Position numbers and translations under genes: made by a program. From positions 1 through 22,716 of the forward strand of contig DAIRDH010000053.1 of assembly GCA_036796255.1 (NCBI GenBank): a DNA stretch of 22,716 nt, in the 5' to 3' direction. The notes beneath the pieces are model-generated. The model made no database searches. It was not told the origin of the DNA and saw only the letters and a list, made by a program, of their open reading frames with translations. Positions 6,483-14,806 of this stretch are shown here, piece after piece; the first letter of the stretch is position 1; the number at the start of each line of letters is the position of its first letter. The stretch comes from T3Sed10-241 sp036796255. Lineage in GTDB: Bacteria > Bacteroidota > Bacteroidia > Flavobacteriales_D > Cryomorphaceae.

Positions 6483-7836
6483 GTGTCTCTTGGCTTGAAG
6501 TTTCAGTTTTAATAGAGCTGCTTGTCTCAATGATTTCACCGATCCACTGGTCGTAATCAAAATCCTTTTCGTCGTACATCACTCCCAGGCGCACTACGAT
6601 CAGGTCGTGCCTGGGATGGATAGAAACCTGCTGTCCCTGAAAACCGTCTAGCCAGTAGTCTGATTCATTGTAAGACTCAAACCGACCGTTGCCATTCGTC
6701 CAGAACTGTCCGCCATAATATCCATCGCTCGCTGGCACAGTACTTCTGCAAAAGTCAACCCATGAGCTATCGAGTATTTGGGTGCCTTCCCATTGGCCAT
6801 TGTTCATGAAAAGCAGGGCGAATTTCGCCCAATCTCTGGCGCTACCGTAGCCATACGATGAGCCCACAAAAGTACCAGAGGCATCAGTTTCTGCTATAAA
6901 ATTCTTCATGCCCAAAGGTCCAAAAAGTCGCGAGTAAGCGTAAATCCAATAGGTCTCCTTATCAGGAAACGCATCGGCAACCAGGAATGCTAGAATGTTG
7001 GAAGTTCCCGATGAATAGTACCACACTTCACCCGGGACATGGGCCAAAGGTCTATCCATGGCATACTGGCCCATGTTGCTCGAGGCATAGAGCATCGTGG
7101 TGGCTGTCGAAACAGTGCTGTAGTCCTCCTCCCAGTCCAGACCTGATGTCATATTAAGCAAATGTCTCAAAGTGATGGCGCTGCGTTCATCATTTGCCCA
7201 AGCTGCTATTGGCGCGGCATCGTCGAGATTCCAATGCCCATCTTTGGCCAGCAGGCCCACAAGAGCTGCGTTTATACTCTTCATCATGCTCCAGCCTAAG
7301 AGTTTGCTCTTCGTATTAAAGCCTTCGCCATAAACTTCTCCAATAATTTCACCGCCTTTTACCACAAGCACTGCCCTTGTGTTGAGAATCGTTTCACCCG
7401 CTTTGTCAAAAGCTTTATTAAGCACCTCAGCCAACGCTCCAGTTGCTTCTACCTGACTTTCAGGCCATATGTCTTCATGGTAATCAATTTTGGACAGGTC
7501 GAGTTTTTGTGTGGCAATTGTTTGTGTTTTTTCCTCATGAACAAGGGCACATCCTAATCCTTCACGGTAAATGGCCTTTTTTGGATGTAAGCCCCATACA
7601 CTGCTGCTCACAGTTTTAAGTTGAAAATCAATTTCGTTGGATGCGAGGTGCAAGGGACCAAAACCAAGATCTATTTCAGTCGCGACATCTTCACTTATGT
7701 TTGACACAAATATGCAAGAGCACAAGATTTTGGCATTGTAACCGGAGATGATTTCCAATTTTGGGTACAGATAGAAATAAAAGCCAATTCCTATTAAAAC
7801 AAGGAGGGAAATAGTTAACGGAATTGTTTTCTTCAT
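6472..7836 (-). CDS. Serine hydrolase of the class C beta-lactamase/PBP family
   Basis: A 454-residue membrane-anchored or exported hydrolase. The N-terminus has one hydrophobic segment (ISLLVLIGIGFYFYLYP, residues about 7-24), then a roughly 90-residue linker, then the beta-lactamase-like domain. The nucleophile motif is S183-M-M-K186. The second motif is YYSSGTSN (Y273-Y274-S-S), and the third region is WLDGFQGQQVSIHP. MTSGLDWEED is also typical of these esterase/transpeptidase-like enzymes. The substrate is unknown; peptidoglycan stem peptides, esters or D-amino-acid peptides are all possible, and antibiotic resistance should not be assumed. Frames starting at 7878 or 7863 exist, but 7878 would start inside the -7 box; MKKTIPL at 7836 gives the cleanest N-terminus. 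It converges with the RES toxin gene. Confidence 0.88.
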   Translation of the reverse strand: MKKTIPLTISLLVLIGIGFYFYLYPKLEIISGYNAKILCSCIFVSNISEDVATEIDLGFGPLHLASNEIDFQLKTVSSSVWGLHPKKAIYREGLGCALVHEEKTQTIATQKLDLSKIDYHEDIWPESQVEATGALAEVLNKAFDKAGETILNTRAVLVVKGGEIIGEVYGEGFNTKSKLLGWSMMKSINAALVGLLAKDGHWNLDDAAPIAAWANDERSAITLRHLLNMTSGLDWEEDYSTVSTATTMLYASSNMGQYAMDRPLAHVPGEVWYYSSGTSNILAFLVADAFPDKETYWIYAYSRLFGPLGMKNFIAETDASGTFVGSSYGYGSARDWAKFALLFMNNGQWEGTQILDSSWVDFCRSTVPASDGYYGGQFWTNGNGRFESYNESDYWLDGFQGQQVSIHPRHDLIVVRLGVMYDEKDFDYDQWIGEIIETSSSIKTETSSQETLTP

Positions 7837-7875
7837 GGAATTTGTACTAACTTGACTTCTCATATGAGTTGAGAG

Positions 7876-7883
7876 CAAATATA
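7876..7883 (-). promoter_or_regulatory. -7 box of the serine hydrolase promoter
   Basis: On the minus strand this reads TATATTTG, a perfect TAnnTTTG. It predicts transcription starting near 7869, a leader of about 33 bases to the ATG at 7836, and excludes a start codon at 7878. No good -33 box was found. Confidence 0.65.
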
Positions 7884-7913
7884 CTTTACGAATATTAAAG
7901 AATTTGAACTCCT

Positions 7914-7921
7914 TACCTTTG
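7914..7921 (+). promoter_or_regulatory. -7 box directly before the TspO-like gene
   Basis: TACCTTTG is a perfect -7 match and ends only five bases before the ATG at 7927. The predicted first transcribed base therefore falls at or next to the start codon, so the message may be leaderless. No clear -33 TTTG lies at the usual distance. Confidence 0.6.
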
Positions 7922-7926
7922 TCATT

Positions 7927-8715
7927 ATGAAAACTGCATTTATATATAGCATAGTGAAGCGTTGGGCCTTTGTCCTGGGCTTGGCATTTATTTTACTTAT
8001 GAATTATCTGTCCACGGCAATTCCGTTTGGCGGAATGACAAATGCAGATGTTAGTGCAGCATATCCCACATTGATCACGCCCGCTGGGTATGCCTTTGCC
8101 ATATGGGGTGTAATTTACCTCACCTTAGCATTTTTCGGTTTTTTTCAACTTCGAAAAGGACGTAATGTCAGGTTCTACAACATGATATGGCCCTATTTCA
8201 TGGTCAATGCTGTCGCCAACGGTCTTTGGCTGCTGGCTTTTCAGCATGAATTACTGGGTGCTTCGGTTGTAGTAATGGCAGTGCTTCTTATCACCCTTAT
8301 TCTGATTTTCCGTCTTTTTTACCGGTTCAAGAAAGTCTTGAGTACCACACACCGCTACTTTTTTCATGTGCCCTTTGGAATCTATTTTGCTTGGATTAGT
8401 GTTGCCAGTATTTTAAATGTCTCAGTATGGTTGACTTCTCTGAATCTATCATTTTTCACTGGTGCTGAAGAACCTTGGGCCTTGATCATGCTGATTATCG
8501 GTTTTGGATTGGCGCTATTCATGTTGCTTTCACAAAAAGATTATATCTACGCTTTGACCTTTGTTTGGGCATATTTAGCAATTATGGTTGCTCACATGGA
8601 TGTGGACATGGTGCGATACCCTGCCAAAATCGGAGCGATCATCCTTTCGGCATCTGCTGTGATTTTATTTGTTGCTGATCGCATTAAGATAGCGCAGTAC
8701 GGTCAATCAAGCTAG
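7927..8715 (+). CDS. TspO/MBR-like tryptophan-rich membrane protein
   Basis: A 262-residue integral membrane protein with about seven or eight hydrophobic segments and eight Trp residues. The early part resembles tryptophan-rich sensory/TspO-like proteins: N-terminal helix, then PTLITPAGYAFAIWGVIYL, then IWPYFMVNAVANGLWLLAFQ. TspO relatives bind tetrapyrroles, sterols or similar ligands, and in some bacteria affect stress responses. This member is longer than the five-helix TspO core (about 160 residues) and belongs to the larger, uncharacterised branch. It has its own promoter box, diverges from the serine hydrolase, and its stop codon overlaps the stop region of waaA by four bases. The ligand is unknown. 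Confidence 0.8.
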   Translation: MKTAFIYSIVKRWAFVLGLAFILLMNYLSTAIPFGGMTNADVSAAYPTLITPAGYAFAIWGVIYLTLAFFGFFQLRKGRNVRFYNMIWPYFMVNAVANGLWLLAFQHELLGASVVVMAVLLITLILIFRLFYRFKKVLSTTHRYFFHVPFGIYFAWISVASILNVSVWLTSLNLSFFTGAEEPWALIMLIIGFGLALFMLLSQKDYIYALTFVWAYLAIMVAHMDVDMVRYPAKIGAIILSASAVILFVADRIKIAQYGQSS

Positions 8716-9950
8716 GGTGCCATCGCCTCCAATCGTGGGGTCAGTACTTTTAGAATTTTGTCCGTGGCGCCAGCTCCATTCTGAACAAAACTTAATGCTG
8801 AAATTCCTGCCGCTTTGCGTTTTTCCTTGTCGGTGGTGAAATCATCAAGGATTGCGATCAGTCCTTTCCCGTCTTTTTCCGAAAAGGCACCGCCAGCTTG
8901 AATTAAGCCTGTGGCCTCATCGAATTTTTGATGCTTGGGGCCAAAAATGACAGGATTGCCAAAAGCTGCAGGCTCGAGCACGTTATGAATTCCTGCGCCA
9001 AATCCACCACCCACATATGCAAGGTCAGCATAGCGATACAGTGCGCTGAGCATGCCCATGGTGTCCAGAATTAGTATGCTGGAATCATTTTCAATTCCGT
9101 CTGTAAAGCGCCTCGCTTCAGGAGTGAGCTTCATTAAATCAGCGATGTGGTCTTCTCCAATTTCATGGGGCACGATGATAAGCTTCCAGTTGTCGAGGCT
9201 TTTGCGCCTACTCTTCCACCACCCGATTAGAATTGCTTCATCGGCGGGCCAGGTGCTGCCTGCTACCAGGAGGTTTTTATTGTTTTTAAACCATGCTATT
9301 TCAGGCAAGTCTTTGCCACGTTTTGCAATTTGAAGTACCCGGTCAAATCTGGTATCGCCTGTTTTAGTAGCTTGTATTCCCAGTCTACTGAGCAGCCTTA
9401 CGCTGGTTTCATCTTGGGTAAAAATCCCACTAAGTTTGCGTAAAGTGTTTGCAAACCAATTTCCCCAGGGTATGAAATAAACCTGATCGGCTCTGAATTT
9501 GGCAGAGACCATGTAGGTCGGGATTCCCCTTTGATTCAGTTCTCTGTAGCAATTGTGCCACACCTCATATTTCACAAATATGGCCAATCCAGGATTGTGC
9601 ATGGAAATGAAGCGTTTTACGTTGGCAGGGGTATCCAAAGGCAGGTACAATACCTTTTCTGCCTTGGGATAATTTTTATGCATTTCATACCCTGATGGGC
9701 TAAAAAAGGTGAGCATCACGGGCACATTGGGCATGTCCGACTTAATGCGCTCAAGTAGCGGCCTGCCTTGCTCAAATTCTCCTACTGAGGCGCAGTGCAT
9801 CCAAAGACAAGGCCCATTGGTTGACTCCGGCTCAAGTTTTTGTTCTTTGCGGCCCTTAACCCACAATTTAGCCTTAGGCCTCCAAATGGATGCTGCATAA
9901 ATGGCCAAACCATAAGCACGAACACCTGATGTGTAAAGTGCGCCCCACAT
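8712..9950 (-). CDS. waaA: 3-deoxy-D-manno-octulosonate (Kdo) transferase WaaA
   Basis: A 412-residue glycosyltransferase (GT30) that adds Kdo from CMP-Kdo to the lipid A precursor at the inner membrane, the first step of LPS core assembly. Evidence includes an N-terminal membrane-associated helix, HCASVGEFEQGRPL with the likely catalytic base E58, LTFFSPSGYE, FVKYEVWHN, and in the C-terminal half AGSTWPADE, IIVPHE, ADLAYVGGGFG and GIHNVLEPAAFGNPVIFGP. These are standard WaaA landmarks and the length is normal. Its ATG overlaps the stop of the upstream barrel gene (TAATG), so the two are translationally coupled. It converges with the TspO-like gene. Confidence 0.95.
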   Translation of the reverse strand: MWGALYTSGVRAYGLAIYAASIWRPKAKLWVKGRKEQKLEPESTNGPCLWMHCASVGEFEQGRPLLERIKSDMPNVPVMLTFFSPSGYEMHKNYPKAEKVLYLPLDTPANVKRFISMHNPGLAIFVKYEVWHNCYRELNQRGIPTYMVSAKFRADQVYFIPWGNWFANTLRKLSGIFTQDETSVRLLSRLGIQATKTGDTRFDRVLQIAKRGKDLPEIAWFKNNKNLLVAGSTWPADEAILIGWWKSRRKSLDNWKLIIVPHEIGEDHIADLMKLTPEARRFTDGIENDSSILILDTMGMLSALYRYADLAYVGGGFGAGIHNVLEPAAFGNPVIFGPKHQKFDEATGLIQAGGAFSEKDGKGLIAILDDFTTDKEKRKAAGISALSFVQNGAGATDKILKVLTPRLEAMAP

Positions 9951-10705
9951 TACTTGATGTAAAAGCGATCATCGATTTGTTTGTAGACCGGAATGACCCA
10001 ACCTACTTTGAAGCCATAGGCCACATCGAGATAATTTCCATTGGTAAACTCCCGGCGGTCAATGTTGAATGCACGTAAATCGCTGGTAAAACCCTGATAG
10101 AACTCGACCCCAAAGAAAAAGTTTGCAAATCGGCTGTTACTGAAGTTTTGGTATCCAATGAACTGTTGAAGCGCAAGTCCTCCACGACGCCGGTCATATC
10201 CCTTTCGGTATTCTCCTTCCAGAGGAAAAATATCTGCCTCACGGCTTTCGATCCATGTGCGGTGCTCGAAGTAATTCAGGCCAAACTTAATAACCAAGCC
10301 TGAATTGGGGTTGGGGCCAACAATTGGGAGGATTTTCCCAGTGTAAAAGCCCGTTGTGAAGCCGCGTTTTTGAACCAACACTTCAATAAACTCGCCTTCT
10401 ATACCGAGCACGAAACCATTCGAGAATCTGAGTTCATGAAAAATGTCGAATTCATCTTTTACATTGTTGCTGAACATGTAGTTGAATTCCGCACCAAAAA
10501 GCCAGTTAGATTTTGTCTTGTAAGCGTAGGAGAAACCAACGGTCGCAAAAGGCCCGTACCATTCAGCCAAATCAGCGGACGGCGCATAACCACCAAATTG
10601 AAATTGAAAGAGAGACATATTCAACTTTTCATCCTGCACTTTTCCCTGGCCAGCCGCCTGCAAATGCAGTAAGGCACACAAAAAGATGGATAGAATGTAT
10701 CGCAT
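9950..10705 (-). CDS. Small outer-membrane beta-barrel protein, unknown function
   Basis: A 251-residue protein with a signal peptide (MRYILSIFLCALLHLQAAGQ, cleavage probably after AAG) and a mature region of alternating aromatic strands and turns (FQFQFGGYAP, TVGFSYAYKTKSNWLFGAEF, GLNYFEHRTW, FFFGVEFYQGF, YGFKVGWVIPVY). This looks like an 8-10-stranded outer-membrane barrel, but I cannot assign a family. The frame is open to an ATG at 10732, yet the signal peptide begins at 10705, so I start there. It is the first gene of an operon with waaA, coupled by a one-base stop/start overlap. A link to LPS assembly is a contextual guess only. Confidence 0.75.
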   Translation of the reverse strand: MRYILSIFLCALLHLQAAGQGKVQDEKLNMSLFQFQFGGYAPSADLAEWYGPFATVGFSYAYKTKSNWLFGAEFNYMFSNNVKDEFDIFHELRFSNGFVLGIEGEFIEVLVQKRGFTTGFYTGKILPIVGPNPNSGLVIKFGLNYFEHRTWIESREADIFPLEGEYRKGYDRRRGGLALQQFIGYQNFSNSRFANFFFGVEFYQGFTSDLRAFNIDRREFTNGNYLDVAYGFKVGWVIPVYKQIDDRFYIK

Positions 10706-10775
10706 TGGGTTTAAATAAGTGTTAAGGCGCACGCTTTCCGGTCTGAATATGCTATTATCTGTATATTCGCAGTCG

Positions 10776-10783
10776 CAAATTTA
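10776..10783 (-). promoter_or_regulatory. -7 box of the barrel-waaA operon
   Basis: Reads TAAATTTG on the minus strand, a perfect TAnnTTTG match in the divergent gap before wbpE. It predicts a leader of about 60 bases. A TTTG (10805-10808 on the minus strand) lies 21 bases upstream, slightly farther than usual and inside the start of wbpE. Confidence 0.55.
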
Positions 10784-10792
10784 AGCCTTTAA

Positions 10793-11932
10793 ATGAAGAA
10801 AATTCAAATGGTCGATCTTGTATCTCAGTATGAGAAGATGCAAGAAGAAATCGACGAGGCCGTGCTCGGTGTGATAAGGTCAGCGGCTTATATCAACGGT
10901 CCCGAAGTCAAAGCCTTTCAGGCAGAACTTGAAGCCTACCTGAATGTAAAACACGTTATACCCTGTGCCAATGGTACAGATGCACTCCAAATAGCCATGA
11001 TGGCACTTGGCCTTAAGCCGGGCGATGAGGTGATTACAGCCAATTTTACCTACGTGGCCACCGCTGAAGTCATTGCGCTACTTGGACTTACTCCGGTGCT
11101 TGTAGATGTGAATCCTGCCACTTTTAATATTGAGCCCGAGGCCATTCGCGCAGCCATTACGCCAAAGACAAAAGCCATTGTACCTGTGCACCTCTTTGGC
11201 CAATGTGCACCAATGGAGGCCATACTTTCCATAGCCCGTGAACACAAACTTTTTGTGATTGAGGATACCGCTCAGGCCATAGGTGCTGAGTACACCTTCA
11301 GCGACGGCCGCAAGGCATTTGCCGGAACAATGGGCGATATTGGAGCGACTTCATTTTTCCCCAGCAAGAATCTCGGCTGTTACGGTGATGGCGGCGCACT
11401 GTTCACCAATAGCGACGAACACGCAGCTATGCTCAGGATTGTAGCGAATCACGGTCAGACGAAACAGTATTACCACGATGAAGTAGGAGTGAACTCAAGG
11501 CTGGACTCCATACAGGCAGCCATACTGCGCATCAAGCTGCGCAGACTTAATGAATACAACAAAGCACGCAATGAGGCTGCTGCATTTTACAACGAAGCAT
11601 TTAAAGACCTTCCGGAAATCACTACACCTTCACAATGCGCCAACAGCACGCATGTGTTTCACCAGTACACCATGATCCTGAATGGACTCGACCGTGACGA
11701 CATGAAGGCATACCTTGCTGAGCGAGATATACCCATGATGATTTACTATCCGGTTCCTTTGCATTTGCAGAAAGCTTACACAGATCCAAGGTACAAGGAA
11801 GGTGACTTCCCGGTTACGGAGCAACTGTGTAAAGCGGTGGCTTCGCTGCCTATGCAGACTGAGCTCGACCATGAGCAATTGACTTACATTACTGAAGGAG
11901 TGATCTCCTACATCAAATCCAAAAAGAAATGA
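10793..11932 (+). CDS. wbpE: WbpE-like sugar-nucleotide aminotransferase (DegT/DnrJ/EryC1/StrS)
   Basis: A 379-residue PLP enzyme that should aminate C3 of the 3-keto sugar made by the WbpB-type dehydrogenase encoded in the same operon, giving UDP-GlcNAc(3NH2)A. The family pattern is complete: NGTDALQIAMMALGLKPGDEV, FTYVATAE, PVHLFGQCA, the PLP-phosphate region IEDTAQAIGA, the Schiff-base lysine K192 in SFFPSKNLGCYGDGGA, and GVNSRLDSIQAAIL. The G-CYGDGG context fits the WbpE/WlbC/PorR branch better than other StrS enzymes, though exact substrate cannot be proved from sequence. It is the first gene of the six-gene operon; its TGA overlaps the next ATG by four bases. A weak -7 candidate, TATATTCG (one mismatch), sits at 10762-10769. 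Confidence 0.9.
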   Translation: MKKIQMVDLVSQYEKMQEEIDEAVLGVIRSAAYINGPEVKAFQAELEAYLNVKHVIPCANGTDALQIAMMALGLKPGDEVITANFTYVATAEVIALLGLTPVLVDVNPATFNIEPEAIRAAITPKTKAIVPVHLFGQCAPMEAILSIAREHKLFVIEDTAQAIGAEYTFSDGRKAFAGTMGDIGATSFFPSKNLGCYGDGGALFTNSDEHAAMLRIVANHGQTKQYYHDEVGVNSRLDSIQAAILRIKLRRLNEYNKARNEAAAFYNEAFKDLPEITTPSQCANSTHVFHQYTMILNGLDRDDMKAYLAERDIPMMIYYPVPLHLQKAYTDPRYKEGDFPVTEQLCKAVASLPMQTELDHEQLTYITEGVISYIKSKKK

Positions 11933-13248
11933 ATATCGCCGTAATTGGCACGGGCTACGTAGGCCTTGTCACCGGAACCTGTTTTGCCGATACCGGCAAT
12001 GACGTAGTGTGTGTAGATATTGATGCCGATAAGGTTAAACGAATGCAGGCAGGCGAGGTGCCCATTTACGAGCCCTACCTCGACACCGTGTTTGAAAGAA
12101 ATATCCGCCAAAAGCGTCTTACTTTCACCACAGAGCTCGCTCCATCCGTTCAGGGAGCTGATATCGTATTTCTGGCCCTTCCAACACCTCCCGGCGGGGA
12201 TGGATCGGCTGACCTTTCTTATGTGCTTGGTGTTGCTGAAGAATTGGGAAGCATACTCAAAAAATACACGGTAATTGTTGACAAAAGCACGGTGCCTGTG
12301 GGTACTGCTGAGCTTGTTCATGCAGCCATTGCCAAAAATGCAACTGTAGAATTCGATGTGGTTTCCAATCCGGAATTCCTCAGAGAAGGATTCGCTGTCG
12401 AGGATTTTATGAAGCCCGACAGGGTGGTGATAGGCACGAGCTCTGCGCGCGCAGCCCATATTATGGAGGACCTTTACAAGCCTTTCGTGCGTCAGGGCAA
12501 CCCATTAATTGTGATGGACGAAAAGTCGGCAGAACTTACCAAGTATGCGGCCAATGCTTTCCTCGCGACCAAGATTACTTTTATGAACGAGATCGCCAAC
12601 TTCTGTGAGATGGTAGGTGCTGATGTTGACAAGGTGAGAGCCGGTATCGGTACGGATACCAGGATTGGCAAGCGCTTCCTTTTTCCAGGTATAGGGTATG
12701 GCGGCAGCTGCTTTCCTAAAGATGTGCAGGCGCTCGCCAAAAGCGGCAAGCAACATGGCTATGATTTCCAAATACTCGATGCTGTGCTCCGTGTCAATGA
12801 TCAGCAAAAGCTTTCGTTGATTGAAAAAATGAAGGCCTATTACGGTGTAGGCCTTGCCGGCAAAAAATTCGCGCTTTGGGGCTTGGCTTTCAAGCCTGAT
12901 ACCGATGATATCCGCGAAGCACCAGCGCTTTACATGATAGATGCACTCTTGGGAGCAGGTGCCGAAGTGGTGGCTTTCGACCCTGAAGCTATGGACAATG
13001 TGCACAGGATATATGGTGATAAAGTGCATTTTACGGAAAATATGTACGAGGCCCTGGAGGGGGCTGATGCATTGCTTATTGCAACAGAGTGGTCGGTATT
13101 CCGCAATCCTGATTTTACGAAAGTGGGACAACGCCTCAAGGAGAAAACCATATTTGATGGCCGAAACCTTTTCGAAGTGGATCGGATGAAAGAACTCGGT
13201 TTCCATTACGAAAGCATTGGCCGCGAGGCTGTAAAGCACCACGCATGA
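11929..13248 (+). CDS. ugd: UDP-glucose 6-dehydrogenase
   Basis: A 439-residue enzyme that oxidises UDP-glucose to UDP-glucuronate with two NAD+. The Rossmann motif GTGYVGL is at residues 7-13, followed by VDID for NAD binding, LALPTPPGGDGSADL, STVPVGTAE, NPEFLREGFAVEDF, and the catalytic thiol C261 in GYGGSCFPKD. WGLAFKPDTDDIREAP lies in the C-terminal UDP-binding domain. The GGSCFPKD signature separates it from the N-acetylhexosamine dehydrogenase at the end of the operon. It overlaps its neighbours by four bases on both sides (ATGA) and directly precedes the UXS gene, which uses its product. Confidence 0.95.
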   Translation: MNIAVIGTGYVGLVTGTCFADTGNDVVCVDIDADKVKRMQAGEVPIYEPYLDTVFERNIRQKRLTFTTELAPSVQGADIVFLALPTPPGGDGSADLSYVLGVAEELGSILKKYTVIVDKSTVPVGTAELVHAAIAKNATVEFDVVSNPEFLREGFAVEDFMKPDRVVIGTSSARAAHIMEDLYKPFVRQGNPLIVMDEKSAELTKYAANAFLATKITFMNEIANFCEMVGADVDKVRAGIGTDTRIGKRFLFPGIGYGGSCFPKDVQALAKSGKQHGYDFQILDAVLRVNDQQKLSLIEKMKAYYGVGLAGKKFALWGLAFKPDTDDIREAPALYMIDALLGAGAEVVAFDPEAMDNVHRIYGDKVHFTENMYEALEGADALLIATEWSVFRNPDFTKVGQRLKEKTIFDGRNLFEVDRMKELGFHYESIGREAVKHHA

Positions 13249-14237
13249 AGGGTAAAAGGGTATTGGTAACCGGTGCCGCCGGATTTCTCGGATCTCACCT
13301 CTGTGACCGTTTTATTGCTGAAGGCTGCGAAGTGGTGGGGATGGATAACCTCATTACAGGTGATTTAAAAAATATTGAACATCTCTTCCCGCTTGAGAAC
13401 TTTACGTTTTATCACCACGACGTAAGCAACTACGTGCATGTATCAGGTCACCTCGACTATATCCTGCACTTTGCGTCGCCTGCGAGTCCCATTGATTATC
13501 TCAAAATTCCTATCCAAACCTTGAAAGTAGGTTCGCTGGGTACCCACAACCTGCTCGGATTGGCAAAAACCAAAGGAGCCCGCATACTTGTGGCAAGTAC
13601 CAGTGAGATTTATGGCGATCCTGAGGAGCATCCGCAAAAGGAAAGCTACTGGGGCAATGTAAACCCAATAGGTCCGCGTGGTGTGTACGATGAAGCCAAG
13701 CGTTTTCAGGAAGCCATGACCATGGCCTACCACCGCTTTCATGGCTTGGAGACACGCATAGTTCGAATATTTAATACCTACGGACCGCGGATGCGCCTCA
13801 ATGATGGCCGCGTGCTGCCAGCATTCATTGGACAGGCATTGAGGGGAGAAGATTTTACCGTGTTTGGCGATGGCTCGCAAACGAGGTCTTTCTGCTATGT
13901 CGACGATTTGATAGAAGGCATATACCGCCTGCTCCTTTCAGACGTGGTGGAGCCAGTAAATGTGGGCAACCCCGATGAAATCACCATCCGCGAATTTGCT
14001 GATGAAATCATTGAGCTTACAGGTGCTAAGACAAAAGTCATTTACAAAGACTTGCCCCACGACGACCCCAAAAAGCGCCGTCCAGACATCACTTTGGCGA
14101 AAGCTTTACTCAACTGGGAGCCCAAGGTGAAGCGAAACGAAGGTCTTAAGCGCACGCTGGCATATTTCCAAACCCTCGATATGGATGAGCTCTACAAAAG
14201 CGAGCACAAGCATTTTGACAAATACATCAAGCGCTAA
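13245..14237 (+). CDS. uxs: UDP-glucuronate decarboxylase (UDP-xylose synthase)
   Basis: A 330-residue extended short-chain dehydrogenase (SDR) that converts UDP-glucuronate to UDP-xylose and CO2 with bound NAD+. The NAD motif is TGAAGFLGSH (residues 9-18). The substrate pocket has HFASPASPIDY, typical of UXS rather than of plain epimerases. Catalytic residues are S120 and E121 in STSEIYGDP, and Y148/K152 in YDEAKR. NTYGPRM, GDGSQTRSFCYVDD and KKRRPDI (the Arg binding the carboxylate) follow. It is a soluble form without a membrane anchor. It starts on the four-base overlap with ugd and ends on a one-base TAATG overlap with the acetyltransferase gene. Confidence 0.94.
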   Translation: MKGKRVLVTGAAGFLGSHLCDRFIAEGCEVVGMDNLITGDLKNIEHLFPLENFTFYHHDVSNYVHVSGHLDYILHFASPASPIDYLKIPIQTLKVGSLGTHNLLGLAKTKGARILVASTSEIYGDPEEHPQKESYWGNVNPIGPRGVYDEAKRFQEAMTMAYHRFHGLETRIVRIFNTYGPRMRLNDGRVLPAFIGQALRGEDFTVFGDGSQTRSFCYVDDLIEGIYRLLLSDVVEPVNVGNPDEITIREFADEIIELTGAKTKVIYKDLPHDDPKKRRPDITLAKALLNWEPKVKRNEGLKRTLAYFQTLDMDELYKSEHKHFDKYIKR

Positions 14238-14806
14238 TGGATTACTACGCGCACGAAACAGCCATAATTGACGAAGGCTGCGAGATAGGAGCAGGAAGCA
14301 AAATATGGCATTTTTCGCACATCATGCCGGGCTGCAAACTGGGTGAGAACTGCAACATTGGTCAGAATGTGGTGATATCGCCCGAAGTGGTGCTGGGCCG
14401 CAATGTGAAGGTGCAAAACAATGTATCGATTTATTCAGGAGTCACTTGCGACGATGACGTATTCCTTGGACCATCCATGGTTTTCACCAATGTGACCAAT
14501 CCGCGCAGCGCAATAAACCGCCGCGGCCAGTATTCCAAAACCCACGTGGGTAAAGGCGCCAGCATAGGTGCCAATGCCACAATCGTTTGTGGACATGATA
14601 TTGGTCAATTCGCTTTCATTGGTGCGGGCGCTGTGGTCACGAAAACGGTAAAACCATTTGCCCTTGTTGTGGGCAACCCTGCCAAGCACGTGGGCTGGAT
14701 GAGCGAGTTCGGCCATCGGCTCCATTTTGACGAAAGTGGCAGAGCCCAATGTCCTGAAAGTGAAGATTGGTATCAGCTCGAAAACGATAATGTAAAAAAA
14801 CTATGA
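14237..14806 (+). CDS. wbpD: WbpD-like UDP-sugar N-acetyltransferase
   Basis: A 189-residue left-handed beta-helix acetyltransferase that should acetylate the 3-amino group of UDP-GlcNAc(3NH2)A from acetyl-CoA, giving UDP-GlcNAc(3NAc)A. Hexapeptide repeats run through most of the protein (IDEGCEIGAGSKIWHFSHIM, IGQNVVISPEVVLG, VGKGASIGANATIVCGHDIG). SHIMPGCKLGENC, VFTNVTNPRS and FALVVGNPAKHVGWM are typical of WbpD/WlbB. Length matches WbpD. It lies between uxs and the WbpB-type gene, sharing one base with the former and four with the latter, so it belongs to the same message. Confidence 0.92.
   Translation: MDYYAHETAIIDEGCEIGAGSKIWHFSHIMPGCKLGENCNIGQNVVISPEVVLGRNVKVQNNVSIYSGVTCDDDVFLGPSMVFTNVTNPRSAINRRGQYSKTHVGKGASIGANATIVCGHDIGQFAFIGAGAVVTKTVKPFALVVGNPAKHVGWMSEFGHRLHFDESGRAQCPESEDWYQLENDNVKKL

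Noticed and set aside
7837..7878. Longer N-terminus for the serine hydrolase
   Set aside because: The ATG at 7878 falls inside the -7 promoter box, and the extra residues put a polar stretch before the signal/anchor segment.
12505..13242. 245-codon minus-strand frame antisense to ugd
   Set aside because: The ugd frame has full family motifs; the antisense frame is a shadow with no motifs.
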